DNA of 64,000 nt from CAZUGO01 sp964619935 (GTDB lineage: Bacteria; Planctomycetota; Phycisphaerae; UBA1845; CAIVHJ01), in contig CAZUGO010000014.1 of assembly GCA_964619935.1 (NCBI GenBank), positions 52,816-116,815 of the forward strand, given 5' to 3'. Positions 24,632 to 33,339 of the stretch are shown here, in pieces. Numbering within the stretch: position 1 is the first letter of the stretch; each line of letters opens with the position of its first letter. The notes under the pieces are model-generated. The model was not told the DNA's origin. It was given only the letters and a program-made list of their open reading frames with translations, and searched no databases. The position numbers and the translations under genes are program-made.

Positions 24632-26197
24632 ATGAAGATTGATGGCCTGAAAGTGTGTGTCTGTGTCTTGGCGTGCGTGGTGCTCGGCGGTTCCGGGTGC
24701 GTGGTCGGGCAACCGCCCGGCAAGGGCAAAATGTCGCGCCGGGTCGAAGCCAGGACCAAGGCTCGGTACTTCCTCTATTTGCCGGAGGATTACGTCAAGT
24801 CCGAGGGCAACCGTCCGGCGGATAAAAAGTGGCCGTTGGTGGTGACCTTCCACGGAATGCGCCCCTGGGACAGCTCCGGGGCTCAGATTCGCGAGTGGCA
24901 GCAGGAGGCCGATCGCTATGGGTTCGTGGTCATCGCCCCCGTCACCCGGATATCCGACCTGCTCGGCGAGATTCCGCTCCGGCGGGTCAGCAAGAGCCTG
25001 CAAAGCGATGAGATGGCTACCCTGGCCATCATGGACGAGGTGGTCGCCGATTACGACGTCGATCCCAAGCAGGTGCTGAGCACCAGTTGGTCGATGGGGG
25101 GGTACCTGGCCCATTACATGGTCAACCGCCATCCGGACCGCTTCAGTTGCCTGGCGGTCCGCCAATCCAACTTCTCCGCGGACATCCTGGACCCGGCGAC
25201 GGTGCCCAGGTACCGCGATGCCAAGATTGCCATCTTCTACACGCGCAACGACTTCGCGATTTGCCGGCGCGAATCGCAGCAGGCGGTGGCCTGGTATCAG
25301 CAGAACGGCTTTGACGTCACGACCGGGGTGGTCGAGCGGATGGGTCACGAACGGACTCCGGAGACCGCGGCGGCGATTTTTGCCAAATCCTGCGATGTCG
25401 AGCCCAAGACGCCGCCGGCACCGCTGTCGCGAATCAAGCTGACCTCGATTCCGGCGGACAAGGTGGCCGCGGCGGCGCCCAGGGTCAACCGGCAGCCGCG
25501 GCCTGAGCCAAAGCCGCAAACCCCTCCGCAGAGTGCCCAGCCGAGTCGGGCGCCCCGGCCAACCCGCAAATCGATCCCGCAACCCCAGCAGGATCGGCGG
25601 AACGCGAAGCGCCAGGTCCCAGCCCCGGTGCAAGCACCAACGGGTTCTGCTCCAACGACCCCGGTCCAGGCCAACGTGATGCCGGCGACCCCACCGGTCC
25701 AGGTGGCATCGCGGTCGACCCGGCCTCCGCTTACCGAGGCGGCGATGCGGCAGGGCATGGTTCCAAGCGACGGCCCGTCGAATTCCCCGCCCGCGCCCCG
25801 GCAGTCCCCGCCGTACGGCGCGCACGATCCTCGGGTGCCGGTGCGTGCCAAGGCGATGGTCTCCCCGGCGGACGCCCCAGGGCGGAAACCGCCGGAGCGG
25901 CAGCCCCAGGATCCAGCCGCCGCCCCGGCACTGAATATCCGGTTGAGCGCCTACATCGGGATCAGCCCGATGCTGGTGAGTTACACCGTGCAGATGCCAG
26001 CGCACCTTCGCGACGGTGCCGACGTGTTGTGGATCGACAACGGGGAGCCGATGTCCCGCGGGATTTCAGGTCAGAAATCGCTCAACACCCCCGGGCAGCA
26101 CAAGATCGAGGTCTTGGTGGTCGGAAAGGACAACCGCGAGTACCGCAGCAGCAAGACCGTCACCGTGCTGGAGAGGTTATCGTTGGACAATGACTGA
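24632..26197 (+). CDS. Lipoprotein with alpha/beta-hydrolase domain, Pro-rich linker and PKD-like tail
   Basis: 521 aa. The signal peptide ends in a lipobox (LGGSGC). Residues about 40-260 form an esterase/depolymerase-like alpha/beta hydrolase: oxyanion region VVTFHGMRPWD, nucleophile elbow STSWSMGGYLAH, a probable acid in FYTRNDFA and the catalytic histidine in ERMGHERTPE. A very Pro/Ala/Gln-rich linker of about 160 residues follows, then a C-terminal Ig/PKD-like domain (GQHKIEVLVVGKDNREYR). It is probably an outer-envelope enzyme; the substrate is unknown. It overlaps yidD by 8 bp. Confidence 0.75.
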   Translation: MKIDGLKVCVCVLACVVLGGSGCVVGQPPGKGKMSRRVEARTKARYFLYLPEDYVKSEGNRPADKKWPLVVTFHGMRPWDSSGAQIREWQQEADRYGFVVIAPVTRISDLLGEIPLRRVSKSLQSDEMATLAIMDEVVADYDVDPKQVLSTSWSMGGYLAHYMVNRHPDRFSCLAVRQSNFSADILDPATVPRYRDAKIAIFYTRNDFAICRRESQQAVAWYQQNGFDVTTGVVERMGHERTPETAAAIFAKSCDVEPKTPPAPLSRIKLTSIPADKVAAAAPRVNRQPRPEPKPQTPPQSAQPSRAPRPTRKSIPQPQQDRRNAKRQVPAPVQAPTGSAPTTPVQANVMPATPPVQVASRSTRPPLTEAAMRQGMVPSDGPSNSPPAPRQSPPYGAHDPRVPVRAKAMVSPADAPGRKPPERQPQDPAAAPALNIRLSAYIGISPMLVSYTVQMPAHLRDGADVLWIDNGEPMSRGISGQKSLNTPGQHKIEVLVVGKDNREYRSSKTVTVLERLSLDND

Positions 26198-26435
26198 TTG
26201 GGTTCGGCAAGCCCTGCGCGCCGCTTTGGTTGGCGGCGCCACCGTCGTCATCCGCATGTACCAGACGGCCGTCCGCCCGCTGCTCATCGGATCCTGCAAG
26301 TTCTGCCCGAGTTGCAGCGACTACTCGTTACAAGCCATTCAGCGGCACGGCTTGCGGCGGGGGATCGGTCTGACGGTTCGACGGATTGCTCGCTGCCATC
26401 CGTTCGGTCCCGGCGGGATTGACCCGGTCCCGTGA
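26190..26435 (+). CDS. yidD: Membrane protein insertion efficiency factor YidD
   Basis: 81 aa. The YidD motif set is clear: YQTAVRPLL...CKFCPSCSDYSLQAI, RHGLRRGIGLTVRRIARCHPF and GGIDPVP. It is a small basic amphipathic protein that assists YidC-mediated insertion at the inner membrane. It usually sits beside rnpA/yidC, but here it is attached to the end of a lipoprotein gene (8-bp overlap), away from oriC genes. The canonical PxxCRYxPTCSxY motif is slightly altered (CKFCPSCSDY). Confidence 0.9.
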   Translation: MTDWVRQALRAALVGGATVVIRMYQTAVRPLLIGSCKFCPSCSDYSLQAIQRHGLRRGIGLTVRRIARCHPFGPGGIDPVP

Positions 26436-26542
26436 CCGCAGCAATCCGGCAACCGATCCGGACCGGGCTGATCCAGCAGCGACCGCCACACGGTCCTGAG
26501 CTGGCCGCGCCGGAATCGCTGCACGACTCCGCCGCCCCGCGG

Positions 26543-27223
26543 CTAGCGGCCGAGCATGCCCCGCGAACGTTTGGGTCGCGGCTCATCCTCGCCAGACTCG
26601 GAGTCATCGAGATCCTTCTTCTGACCGGCGCCTTTGCGGGTGTAGTGGGTGGTCAGAGCCAGCTCGTAGGCGTTCGGCCCGGTCTGGAACTCCATGGTGA
26701 ACACCAAGTGATCGTCGTCCTCGATGCGGTAGGTGTGCCGCTCGGACATGGTCCCGCTGGTGGCGTCTGAACTCTCTGCACGTGAGAAGACGAAGCTCTT
26801 GTCGCGGCCCTGATATTGCCCGATGAAGCGATAGGCGTGGCCGTAGTTGTCGAACCAGAAGTAGGCGTACTGGTCGTTGGCGGCGTCGTAGGTCCAGACC
26901 GCGTGTGCGCTGACGTCGGTGTCCATGGTCTTGGACCGACTGCGGTAGTCACCGATCAGGGCGGTGCCTTCGAGGGCCTGTTTCAAGACCGCTTCCCCTT
27001 TGCCGGTCGCTCCTTGGGGCAGGCCTTCGCTGGCTGGGTACTCTTCCTCGATCTTCCACTTGCCGGCGAGCTTGAACAGCAATTCGAGCTTGTCGGCACC
27101 GCCGTCGGCGGCGCGACCGGGCGCCGCGGAGCGCGTGCCCAGCGGCGCCGGGACGCTCTGGGCATCGGCCACAGCAAGCGGCAGCAGGACCATCACGGCG
27201 GGCAGCAGTTTCAGTGGATTCAT
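26543..27223 (-). CDS. Secreted DUF1579-like protein
   Basis: 226 aa. The signal peptide ends around AVADAQS. The mature part resembles DUF1579 proteins: LFKLAGKWKIEEEY at the N-terminus, repeated beta strands with conserved aromatics (YDAANDQYAYFWFDNYGHAY) and TYRIEDDDHLVFTMEF. The C-terminus is a charged, Ser/Asp/Glu-then-Arg-rich tail. The function is unknown. The neighbour on the same strand is superoxide dismutase, 58 bp downstream. Confidence 0.65.
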   Translation of the reverse strand: MNPLKLLPAVMVLLPLAVADAQSVPAPLGTRSAAPGRAADGGADKLELLFKLAGKWKIEEEYPASEGLPQGATGKGEAVLKQALEGTALIGDYRSRSKTMDTDVSAHAVWTYDAANDQYAYFWFDNYGHAYRFIGQYQGRDKSFVFSRAESSDATSGTMSERHTYRIEDDDHLVFTMEFQTGPNAYELALTTHYTRKGAGQKKDLDDSESGEDEPRPKRSRGMLGR

Positions 27224-27281
27224 GAGCAGCCTCCTGACCTGGCCATTGGGCGGCAGGGTGGGTCTTCAGTCCCACGTGACG

Positions 27282-27893
27282 CTACCCGCGAGCTTTCTTG
27301 AAGTTCTGGTCGACCTGCTTCCAGTTGATGACATTCCAGAAGGCCGCGACATAGTCCGGGCGGCGATTCTGATAATGCAGGTAGTAGGCATGTTCCCAGA
27401 CGTCCAGGCCGAGAATCGGGATCAGGCCTTCCATCAGCGGGGAGTCCTGATTGGGGGTGCTCAGGACCTGGAGCTGGCCGCCCTTGAATGCCAGCCAAGC
27501 CCAGCCGGACCCGAAACGGGTGGCCGCGGCATTGGAAAATTTCTCCTTGAACGGGTCGAAACCACCGAAGGCATCGCCGATGGCGGTCTCCAGGTCACCG
27601 TGCGGCTGACCGCCGCCGCCCGGGGTCATGATCGTCCAAAAGAGTGAGTGGTTGGCATGACCGCCACCGTTGTTGATCACCGCCTGCCGGATGGCGTCGG
27701 GGACGGCGCCGACGTCGCGCAACAGGTCGGTGACCGACTTGGCGGCCAGAGCCGCGTGACCCTCCAGGGCCTTGTTCAGGTTGTTCACGTAGCCCTGGTG
27801 GTGTTTGCCGTGATGGATCTCCATGGTCCGGGCGTCGATGTGGGGTTCCAGGGCCTTAGGGGAGTAGGGCAGATCGGGTAGCGTGTGGGCCAT
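27282..27893 (-). CDS. sodA: Superoxide dismutase (Fe/Mn family)
   Basis: 203 aa. Converts superoxide to oxygen and hydrogen peroxide. Metal ligands are visible: His in MEIHHGKHHQGYV, His in NGGGHANHSLFW, and Asp and His in LDVWEHAYYLHYQNRRPDYV. GGGGQPHGDL and GSGWAWLAF are family landmarks. Fe and Mn preference cannot be told from this. Start at ATG 27893 (MAHTLPDLPYS); the open frame extends upstream but is not SOD-like. Confidence 0.96.
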   Translation of the reverse strand: MAHTLPDLPYSPKALEPHIDARTMEIHHGKHHQGYVNNLNKALEGHAALAAKSVTDLLRDVGAVPDAIRQAVINNGGGHANHSLFWTIMTPGGGGQPHGDLETAIGDAFGGFDPFKEKFSNAAATRFGSGWAWLAFKGGQLQVLSTPNQDSPLMEGLIPILGLDVWEHAYYLHYQNRRPDYVAAFWNVINWKQVDQNFKKARG

Positions 27894-28045
27894 GATGTCG
27901 AACTCCTGTGAGATCTTTCGTTGTGCTGCTGAACCGGACCGCCGATACAATATTCATGACAATATCAGGCCGGTCAAACAGGGTCAAGGTGGGCCGCCCC
28001 GAGCCGCTGCCTGCCGAAGCCCTGCACCCGTGGGATGGAGGGCGG

Positions 28046-29632
28046 ATGGGGCGCAGCTACCAGCACAAGATCGTCAGCCGCGCCGGCTTGCAAGACGTGG
28101 TGTCCGGCGCCCGCAGCGCCGGCCGCAGTATCGTCTTGTGCCACGGTTGTTTTGACATTGTCCATCCCGGTCACATCCGCTACCTCGAGTTCGCCCGCAA
28201 GCACGGTGACATGCTCGTGGTGTCGATCACCTCCGATGCGACCATCGACAAAGCGATCGATCGTCCGTACATCCCAGAGGAACTCCGTGCCGAGAGCCTC
28301 GCCGCCCTGGAGTTCGTGGACATCGTGTACATCGATCCCCATGAGTCTGCGTGCGATGTTCTGGAAACGGTCAAGCCGGAGGTGTACGTCAAAGGCGACG
28401 AGTATCAGGTCTCCCAGGATCCGCGGTTTCTCAGCGAGCAGCAGGTCGTGGAACGTAATGGCGGCAAGGTCATCTACTCCAGCGGTGACGTCCGCTTCAG
28501 TTCCACCGAGCTGATCGAGCGCCTCGGGCGGGACACCGACCTGGAATTGCGCCGTTTGGGGTACGTCTGCCAGCGCCATCAGATCAACCACGGAACGCTC
28601 GGGGCCGTCCTGAATCGTTTTGCCGGTCGGCGGGTGGTGGTCGTGGGGGATGTTCTGCTGGATCGTTACCTGTTTTGTGACGCCGTCGATGTTGCCCGCG
28701 AATCGCCGATGATGTCGCTTCGCGAGCTGGACGAGCGGACCTACCTCGGCGGAGCGGCGGTGGTCGCCCGCCATCTGGCCGGGTTGGGCGCCACCGTCGA
28801 AGTGGTCAGCAGTTTCGGTCGTGACGCCGTGTCGGACTGGGTCCGGTCGGAATTGCAGTCCGACGGCGTGGTCACCCACTCCCTGCTCGAACGCCGGGGG
28901 TTGGTGGTCAAGACCCGCTATCTGGTGGAAGATCACAAGGTGCTCAAGGTCGAGCGCGGCGAGCATTGCCCGCTGGACACCCGGGCGGTTCGCCAGGCCG
29001 GTGCCGTGCTCCTGGGGGCGGCCACCGATGCCGGGGCGGTGGTGTTCTGCGACTTCGGTTACGGGGTGATTACCGAGCGGTTGCTGTCGTGCTGGCTGTC
29101 GGAGATCCGCCGCCGGGCCGACGTCATCACCGCGGACGTCAGCGGGAACCGCGGCACCCTGTTGAGTTTCAGCGATGTCGACCTGTTCTCCCCAACCGAG
29201 CGCGAACTGCGTTCAACGCTGCACGATTATGACCAGGGTCTCTCGAGCGTGGCCTGGCGGTTGATGGGCGCCACCCGCGTGCGTCATTTGATTGCCACGC
29301 TCGGCCGTCGGGGCCTGGTGGCGTTTGATCGACCGGTTCAGGATCCAGCGTCGGCAGACTTTTCGGCCCGGCTGCGCAGCGAGTACCTGCAAGCCCTGAA
29401 CGCCCGGGCCAGCGATGCGCTGGGTTGCGGCGATGCCCTGCTGGCGGGCTGCTCACTGGCCCTGTGCTGCGGGGCGTCGTTTGTGCAGGCGGCCTACATC
29501 GGCAACGTCATGGCCGCCGCCGAAGCCGCCGAGATCGGCAACATTCCGGTGACCCTACGGCTGTTGCGCCGTTGGCTGGACGGCCGGCCCGAATTGCAGG
29601 CCACCCTGCCGGCCGCCGTCAAGGTGTCATGA
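28046..29632 (+). CDS. Bifunctional heptose-1-phosphate adenylyltransferase / heptose-7-phosphate kinase, reversed domain order
   Basis: 528 aa. The N-terminal nucleotidyltransferase domain has CHGCFDIVHPGHIRYLE and YVKGDEY. The C-terminal PfkB-type kinase domain begins near residue 195 (VVVVGDVLLDRYLF) and has TYLGGAAVVARHLAGLGA and an anion-hole motif SDALGCGDALLAG. E. coli HldE has kinase first, so the order here is swapped. The kinase GAGD motif reads GCGD. Both activities belong to ADP-heptose synthesis for LPS core. The start is uncertain: ATG 28046 follows GGAGG by 4 nt, while ATG 27956 lies just after a TACAAT box and could be leaderless. Confidence 0.82.
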   Translation: MGRSYQHKIVSRAGLQDVVSGARSAGRSIVLCHGCFDIVHPGHIRYLEFARKHGDMLVVSITSDATIDKAIDRPYIPEELRAESLAALEFVDIVYIDPHESACDVLETVKPEVYVKGDEYQVSQDPRFLSEQQVVERNGGKVIYSSGDVRFSSTELIERLGRDTDLELRRLGYVCQRHQINHGTLGAVLNRFAGRRVVVVGDVLLDRYLFCDAVDVARESPMMSLRELDERTYLGGAAVVARHLAGLGATVEVVSSFGRDAVSDWVRSELQSDGVVTHSLLERRGLVVKTRYLVEDHKVLKVERGEHCPLDTRAVRQAGAVLLGAATDAGAVVFCDFGYGVITERLLSCWLSEIRRRADVITADVSGNRGTLLSFSDVDLFSPTERELRSTLHDYDQGLSSVAWRLMGATRVRHLIATLGRRGLVAFDRPVQDPASADFSARLRSEYLQALNARASDALGCGDALLAGCSLALCCGASFVQAAYIGNVMAAAEAAEIGNIPVTLRLLRRWLDGRPELQATLPAAVKVS

Positions 29633-30391
29633 GCCCGCTGCCGCCAGCCCGCCGAATAGGGCGCTGCCGATGCGGACCATGGTGGCACCTTCCTCCACCG
29701 CCACCGCGTAATCATGGGTCATGCCCATAGAGAGTTCGCAGCAGGTCTCGGGCACCCGTTCCGCGGTGCGCAGTTCCTCGAAGATGTCCTTGAGGCGGGC
29801 GAACACCGGGCGGGCCTGCTCGGGATCGTCGACCAAGGGCGCCATGCCCATCAAACCCACCAGCCGCAGGTGCTGCAGGCGGCGCATCTGGTCGACCAAC
29901 ACGTCCACCGCTCCCACGGCGACGCCGTGCTTGTTGCGGTCATCGGCGACATTGACCTGCAGCAGCACATCGATCGGCCGCCCGCGGCGCTCGGCTTCGC
30001 CGTCGAGATCTTCGGCCAAGCGCAGGGAGTCGAGCGAGTGGATGCAGTCGCACCATTCCAGGGCGGGCTTGATCTTGTTGCGCTGCAGATGGCCGACCAG
30101 GTGCCAGCGCGGTGCCGGCAGAAGGCCGCCGTCCTCCAGCAGGCGCTGGCGGCGAATGGCCTCCTGGATCATGGAGGCCCGCTGGGTCAGCGCTTGCACG
30201 CGGCTTTCGCCCAGATCGGTGAGTCCCGCTTCCAGGGTCAGCCGGATCAGGTTGACATCGACACCCTTGGTCACGGCCACCAGCCGAACGGATTGCGGTT
30301 CGCGACCGGCGCGTGCGCAGGACTCGTCGATCTGCGTGCGGACCCGCTGGATGTTGTCCTGCAGGCGGCGTTGCGTTGCCGAGGCGGTCAT
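29627..30391 (-). CDS. YggS-family pyridoxal phosphate homeostasis protein
   Basis: 254 aa. Fold-type III PLP protein of the YggS/PLPBP family, which buffers PLP and influences amino-acid metabolism. Motifs: RLVAVTKGVD with the PLP lysine, GESRVQALTQRA, WHLVGHLQRNKIKP, VNVADDRNKHGV, LVGLMGMAP and CELSMGMTHDYAVAVEEGAT. Convergent with the heptose gene, overlapping by 6 bp. Confidence 0.93.
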   Translation of the reverse strand: MTASATQRRLQDNIQRVRTQIDESCARAGREPQSVRLVAVTKGVDVNLIRLTLEAGLTDLGESRVQALTQRASMIQEAIRRQRLLEDGGLLPAPRWHLVGHLQRNKIKPALEWCDCIHSLDSLRLAEDLDGEAERRGRPIDVLLQVNVADDRNKHGVAVGAVDVLVDQMRRLQHLRLVGLMGMAPLVDDPEQARPVFARLKDIFEELRTAERVPETCCELSMGMTHDYAVAVEEGATMVRIGSALFGGLAAAGS

Positions 30392-30454
30392 GGTCGGTCA
30401 GCCTCACCAGCCGATTGACTCCGGCGGGTTCATTTGGAATGATGCAGTTGCGTC

Positions 30455-31069
30455 ATGATCCTGGAAGACATTATCTACAGCCTGCCGGCCGAGCCAAGCG
30501 TAATCTGCGTTCAGGAACTCTTCGGCAACAGCGCGGCCCTGGAGCTGGAAATCGGTACCGGAAAGGGCGGCTTCCTGTTGCAGCGTGCCCAGGCGCATCC
30601 GGAGCGCAATTTTCTGGGCATCGAGTGGGCCAACCAATACTTCCGCGCGGCCGCCGATCGCATGGCCCGCTGGGGGGTCCAGAACGTGCGGCTGGTCCGG
30701 GCGGATGCCAAGGGGGTGGTTTGTCGCTGCCTGGCGGAGGCCTCGCTCAGCGCCCTGCACGTCTATCACCCCGATCCTTGGCCGAAGAAGCGGCACCACA
30801 AGCGGCGGCTGTTCGACGCGGGGTTTGTCGATGCCGCCGTCGCCGCCCTTGCCGATGGGGCCCGGTGGTCGATCCAGACCGACCATCGGGAGTACTATGA
30901 GGTCATCCACGAATTGCTGCGGACCCGCGGGGCGCTTGAGGAGACACTGCGCGCCTGTGACAATGGTACCGGCGGGCCGCAAACCGTGGAGACCAATTAT
31001 CAGATCAAGTACCGCCGGGCGGGACGCCCGATACACCGGTTGGACTATCGCCGCCGGCCGCGCCGGTAG
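30455..31069 (+). CDS. trmB: tRNA (guanine-N7-)-methyltransferase
   Basis: 204 aa. Methylates G46 of tRNAs using S-adenosylmethionine. The SAM-binding loop is ALELEIGTGKGGFLLQRA, and the TrmB signature VYHPDPWPKKRHHKRRL is intact. The C-terminal ETNYQIKYRRAGRPIHRLD also fits the family. Divergent from yggS, about 60 bp apart. Confidence 0.95.
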   Translation: MILEDIIYSLPAEPSVICVQELFGNSAALELEIGTGKGGFLLQRAQAHPERNFLGIEWANQYFRAAADRMARWGVQNVRLVRADAKGVVCRCLAEASLSALHVYHPDPWPKKRHHKRRLFDAGFVDAAVAALADGARWSIQTDHREYYEVIHELLRTRGALEETLRACDNGTGGPQTVETNYQIKYRRAGRPIHRLDYRRRPRR

Positions 31070-31115
31070 TCCGGCGGCGGGCGGACCGGGCCTTCGGCGG
31101 TCCACCGCGGGCCGG

Positions 31116-32543
31116 GTGCTGGGGACTGCGGCGCTGCTTGTGAGCTGGGGGTGCGGCGCGCAAATCTGTCCGGATCGCCTGCCGCAGCAGTATCAGATGG
31201 CCCCCGATGGTCGGGCGGTGGCATATGTCGACCCCGAGATCTTCGCCGCGGTGTTGGAATGGATGGAGTTGGAGCAGATCGATCCCAACACCAGTTTCGA
31301 TTGCCTGGTCGATTTCTTTACTGCCCGGTTCGTGAACGACGTCGACATGATCTTGGTGGTCTTGGATCTGTCGCGTGCCGAGTTCCTGGAGCGCAGTCGC
31401 CGCAAGGTGATCTCCAATTTCACAGTGGTCCAACGGCAGTTCGAGGGCGGCATCGGGGTGCTGCCGGTTGCGGTGACGCCGCCGATCGGCCCGCCGCGCC
31501 TGCGCAGCTACAGCCTGTTGGGTATTCGAGACGGACTGCTGGCGGGGCCGTCCCTGCATGAGATCGCCCACTCCTGGTGCGCGTACCTCGCCGGTCCGCC
31601 GGCGCTGGCGGCCCAACTGCAGCGTGCCCCGCAGAACCATTGGGGGTTCACCTCTGTCGGCGGCGTGTTGGGCGGCTGGGATCCGCAGCAATTGGAGCCG
31701 CTTGGCGAGGGGCGCTACCGGGTCTGCGGCCCGTCCCTGTTCGAGCGTTTTGCCCCGCAAGGGTATGCGAACAACAACATTCCGTATGCGCCCCTGGAGC
31801 TGTACCTGATGGGGCTGCTGCCGGCGGCAGCGGTTCCAAACATTCGCGTGGCCGTCGACCCGCAGCCGCTGGAGGTGGATGGCGGCTGCGCCGTGTTCTC
31901 GGCTCCGGCCCTGCTGACCGTCACCCTGGACGACATCGTTGCCGCCAACGGGCCGCGTTCGCCGGCGGTTGAGGATTCGCAGAAGGACTTCGACGTGGCC
32001 CTGGTTATCCTCGCCGAGCAGCCGCTGACTGAGGTTCGCTGGGAATACTATATCGAAGCCATGGGCTGTCTGGAGTCCACCACGCCCTGCCCGACCCTGG
32101 CCGGCGGCACGGGCTCCGGCGGTGAGTCGTTCTTGTTCCTGCCGATGTCCTTTTTTGAGGCCACCGGCGGGCGAGCGTCGCTGCGCTTCAGCACGCTGGG
32201 CGAGGGTGGCTCAGGCGAACAATCGGTAGACGATCCAGAGCACCAGGGCGACGGCCCACATGCCGCCGACGATGGTGACCCACAGCACGGCGCTGGACTT
32301 GGCGATGTCTTGCACGTCGGGGGCCTTGATGGTGCGGTATACCACGCTGATGCTCAGGCAAATGGGCAAGAGCAGCAGCGCGCGTTGCACTCCGGTCAAT
32401 GGGATTGGATCCAGGAACAGGACGGCCAGTTCAGCCACGGCGCTTCCCTCGCGGGTCTGGCGGTCCGGTCGACCCCCGGCCGCCGGAGGGCGATCGTGCG
32501 GCGGCCGGCAGTCCCTCGGCGCGGGCCAGGGCGTCCAGGATGA
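31116..32543 (+). CDS. Putative lipoprotein with HEXXH metalloprotease-like motif
   Basis: 475 codons from a GTG at 31116. The leader ends in a lipobox-like LLVSWGC. A zinc-protease-like motif SLHEIAHSWCAYL sits near residue 150, and APLELYLMGLLP follows further on. No family was recognised with certainty. The frame stays open for about 330 bp beyond the last convincing sequence (RASLRFSTLGEGG, about 32205). It thus overlaps two opposite-strand membrane protein genes, and the tail (GDVLHVGGLDG...) looks like antisense shadow. The true end is doubtful: an actual overlap or a lost stop codon. Confidence 0.55.
   Translation: MLGTAALLVSWGCGAQICPDRLPQQYQMAPDGRAVAYVDPEIFAAVLEWMELEQIDPNTSFDCLVDFFTARFVNDVDMILVVLDLSRAEFLERSRRKVISNFTVVQRQFEGGIGVLPVAVTPPIGPPRLRSYSLLGIRDGLLAGPSLHEIAHSWCAYLAGPPALAAQLQRAPQNHWGFTSVGGVLGGWDPQQLEPLGEGRYRVCGPSLFERFAPQGYANNNIPYAPLELYLMGLLPAAAVPNIRVAVDPQPLEVDGGCAVFSAPALLTVTLDDIVAANGPRSPAVEDSQKDFDVALVILAEQPLTEVRWEYYIEAMGCLESTTPCPTLAGGTGSGGESFLFLPMSFFEATGGRASLRFSTLGEGGSGEQSVDDPEHQGDGPHAADDGDPQHGAGLGDVLHVGGLDGAVYHADAQANGQEQQRALHSGQWDWIQEQDGQFSHGASLAGLAVRSTPGRRRAIVRRPAVPRRGPGRPG
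32211..32438 (-). CDS. Small two-helix membrane protein
   Basis: 75 aa with two clear hydrophobic helices (ALLLLPICLSISVVYRTI and SAVLWVTIVGGMWAVALVL) separated by a charged loop. The start overlaps the end of the upstream membrane protein by 8 bp, so they are co-translated. The function is unknown. The antisense frame of the plus-strand lipoprotein covers it, but the two-helix pattern argues that this is the real gene here. Confidence 0.65.
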   Translation of the reverse strand: MAELAVLFLDPIPLTGVQRALLLLPICLSISVVYRTIKAPDVQDIAKSSAVLWVTIVGGMWAVALVLWIVYRLFA

Positions 32544-32931
32544 TCAGCAGATTCAGGAGACCGGCCACTCCGGTGTACACGCTGGCGACGTCTCCCGAAG
32601 GCCAGGACAGGTAGTCTGCACGCGGGCTCTTGCTCACCGCATAACAGGTGATCGCGAAACTGCCGTTGAACACCTGGGCCAAGAACCACCAGGACTGGCC
32701 GGTCTCCATCTGCTGGGTCCCGGGCGACGGCTTGGGTGCCGGCTGCAGGCTCACGCTGCGCACGCCTCCGATGGCCACCCCGGTCCAGAAGGTCAGTGTG
32801 ATGGCCACCAGGAAGATAATGCCGCGGGTCTTGTGTCCCAAGAACAGATGGCCCAGCCCGGGAACCAGCCAGGCCAGCACAACCGCGATGGGTGCTCTGA
32901 ACAGGCCGCCGTCGGTGCGTGTGTCACTCAT
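32431..32931 (-). CDS. DUF6677-like membrane protein
   Basis: 166 aa. It begins with APIAVVLAWLVPGLGHLFLG followed by HKTRGIIFLVAITLTFWTG, a start typical of small planctomycete membrane proteins related to TM2-like domains. Another two or three hydrophobic segments follow (LAQVFNGSFAITCYAV, VYTGVAGLLNLLIILDAL). Operon: FmdB-like zinc ribbon (10 bp upstream), this gene, then the 75-aa membrane protein. The function is unknown; the family name is a best guess. Confidence 0.65.
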   Translation of the reverse strand: MSDTRTDGGLFRAPIAVVLAWLVPGLGHLFLGHKTRGIIFLVAITLTFWTGVAIGGVRSVSLQPAPKPSPGTQQMETGQSWWFLAQVFNGSFAITCYAVSKSPRADYLSWPSGDVASVYTGVAGLLNLLIILDALARAEGLPAAARSPSGGRGSTGPPDPRGKRRG

Positions 32932-32940
32932 GAGGCCCGC

Positions 32941-33174
32941 TCAGTCTGCCAGGCCACAGGGCCCGGCCGGATCGCCACAGCGCCCACATCCGCCTGGAGC
33001 CTGGCTCCGCGGCGCGGCAGTCACCGTTTGGGTGGTGTTGAACACGCTGATCAGCCGCCGCGCGTCGCGGCCGCCGCACTGTGGGCAGACGTTGCGATCG
33101 GTGGGGGTCATGGTTCGCACCAACTCCTCGAAGCGCGCCTGGCAATCAGCGCAACGGTATTCGTAAATCGGCAT
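32941..33174 (-). CDS. FmdB-family zinc ribbon protein
   Basis: 77 aa from the ATG at 33174 (MPIYEYRCADC). It has the CxxC pair YRCADC and the second pair VCPQCGG typical of the FmdB/CxxC-SSSS putative regulatory family. A further Gly/Cys-rich tail (CGRCGDPAGPCG) is of unknown use. First gene of a three-gene minus-strand operon with the two membrane proteins. Confidence 0.85.
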   Translation of the reverse strand: MPIYEYRCADCQARFEELVRTMTPTDRNVCPQCGGRDARRLISVFNTTQTVTAAPRSQAPGGCGRCGDPAGPCGLAD

Positions 33175-33339
33175 GGTTGAGGTGTCCTTCGAGTTTCGGT
33201 TCCCGGGCAATCATAGCGCCTAATCGCCGGGGTTGCAACCGATGTTCCAGAAAGGAAATACGGTTGAAAACGGGAGATGGTTGAGCTATCTTCCGGGGCG
33301 TTTGTGGCGAACTGGACCCCTTCATCACAGGAGTATGAC

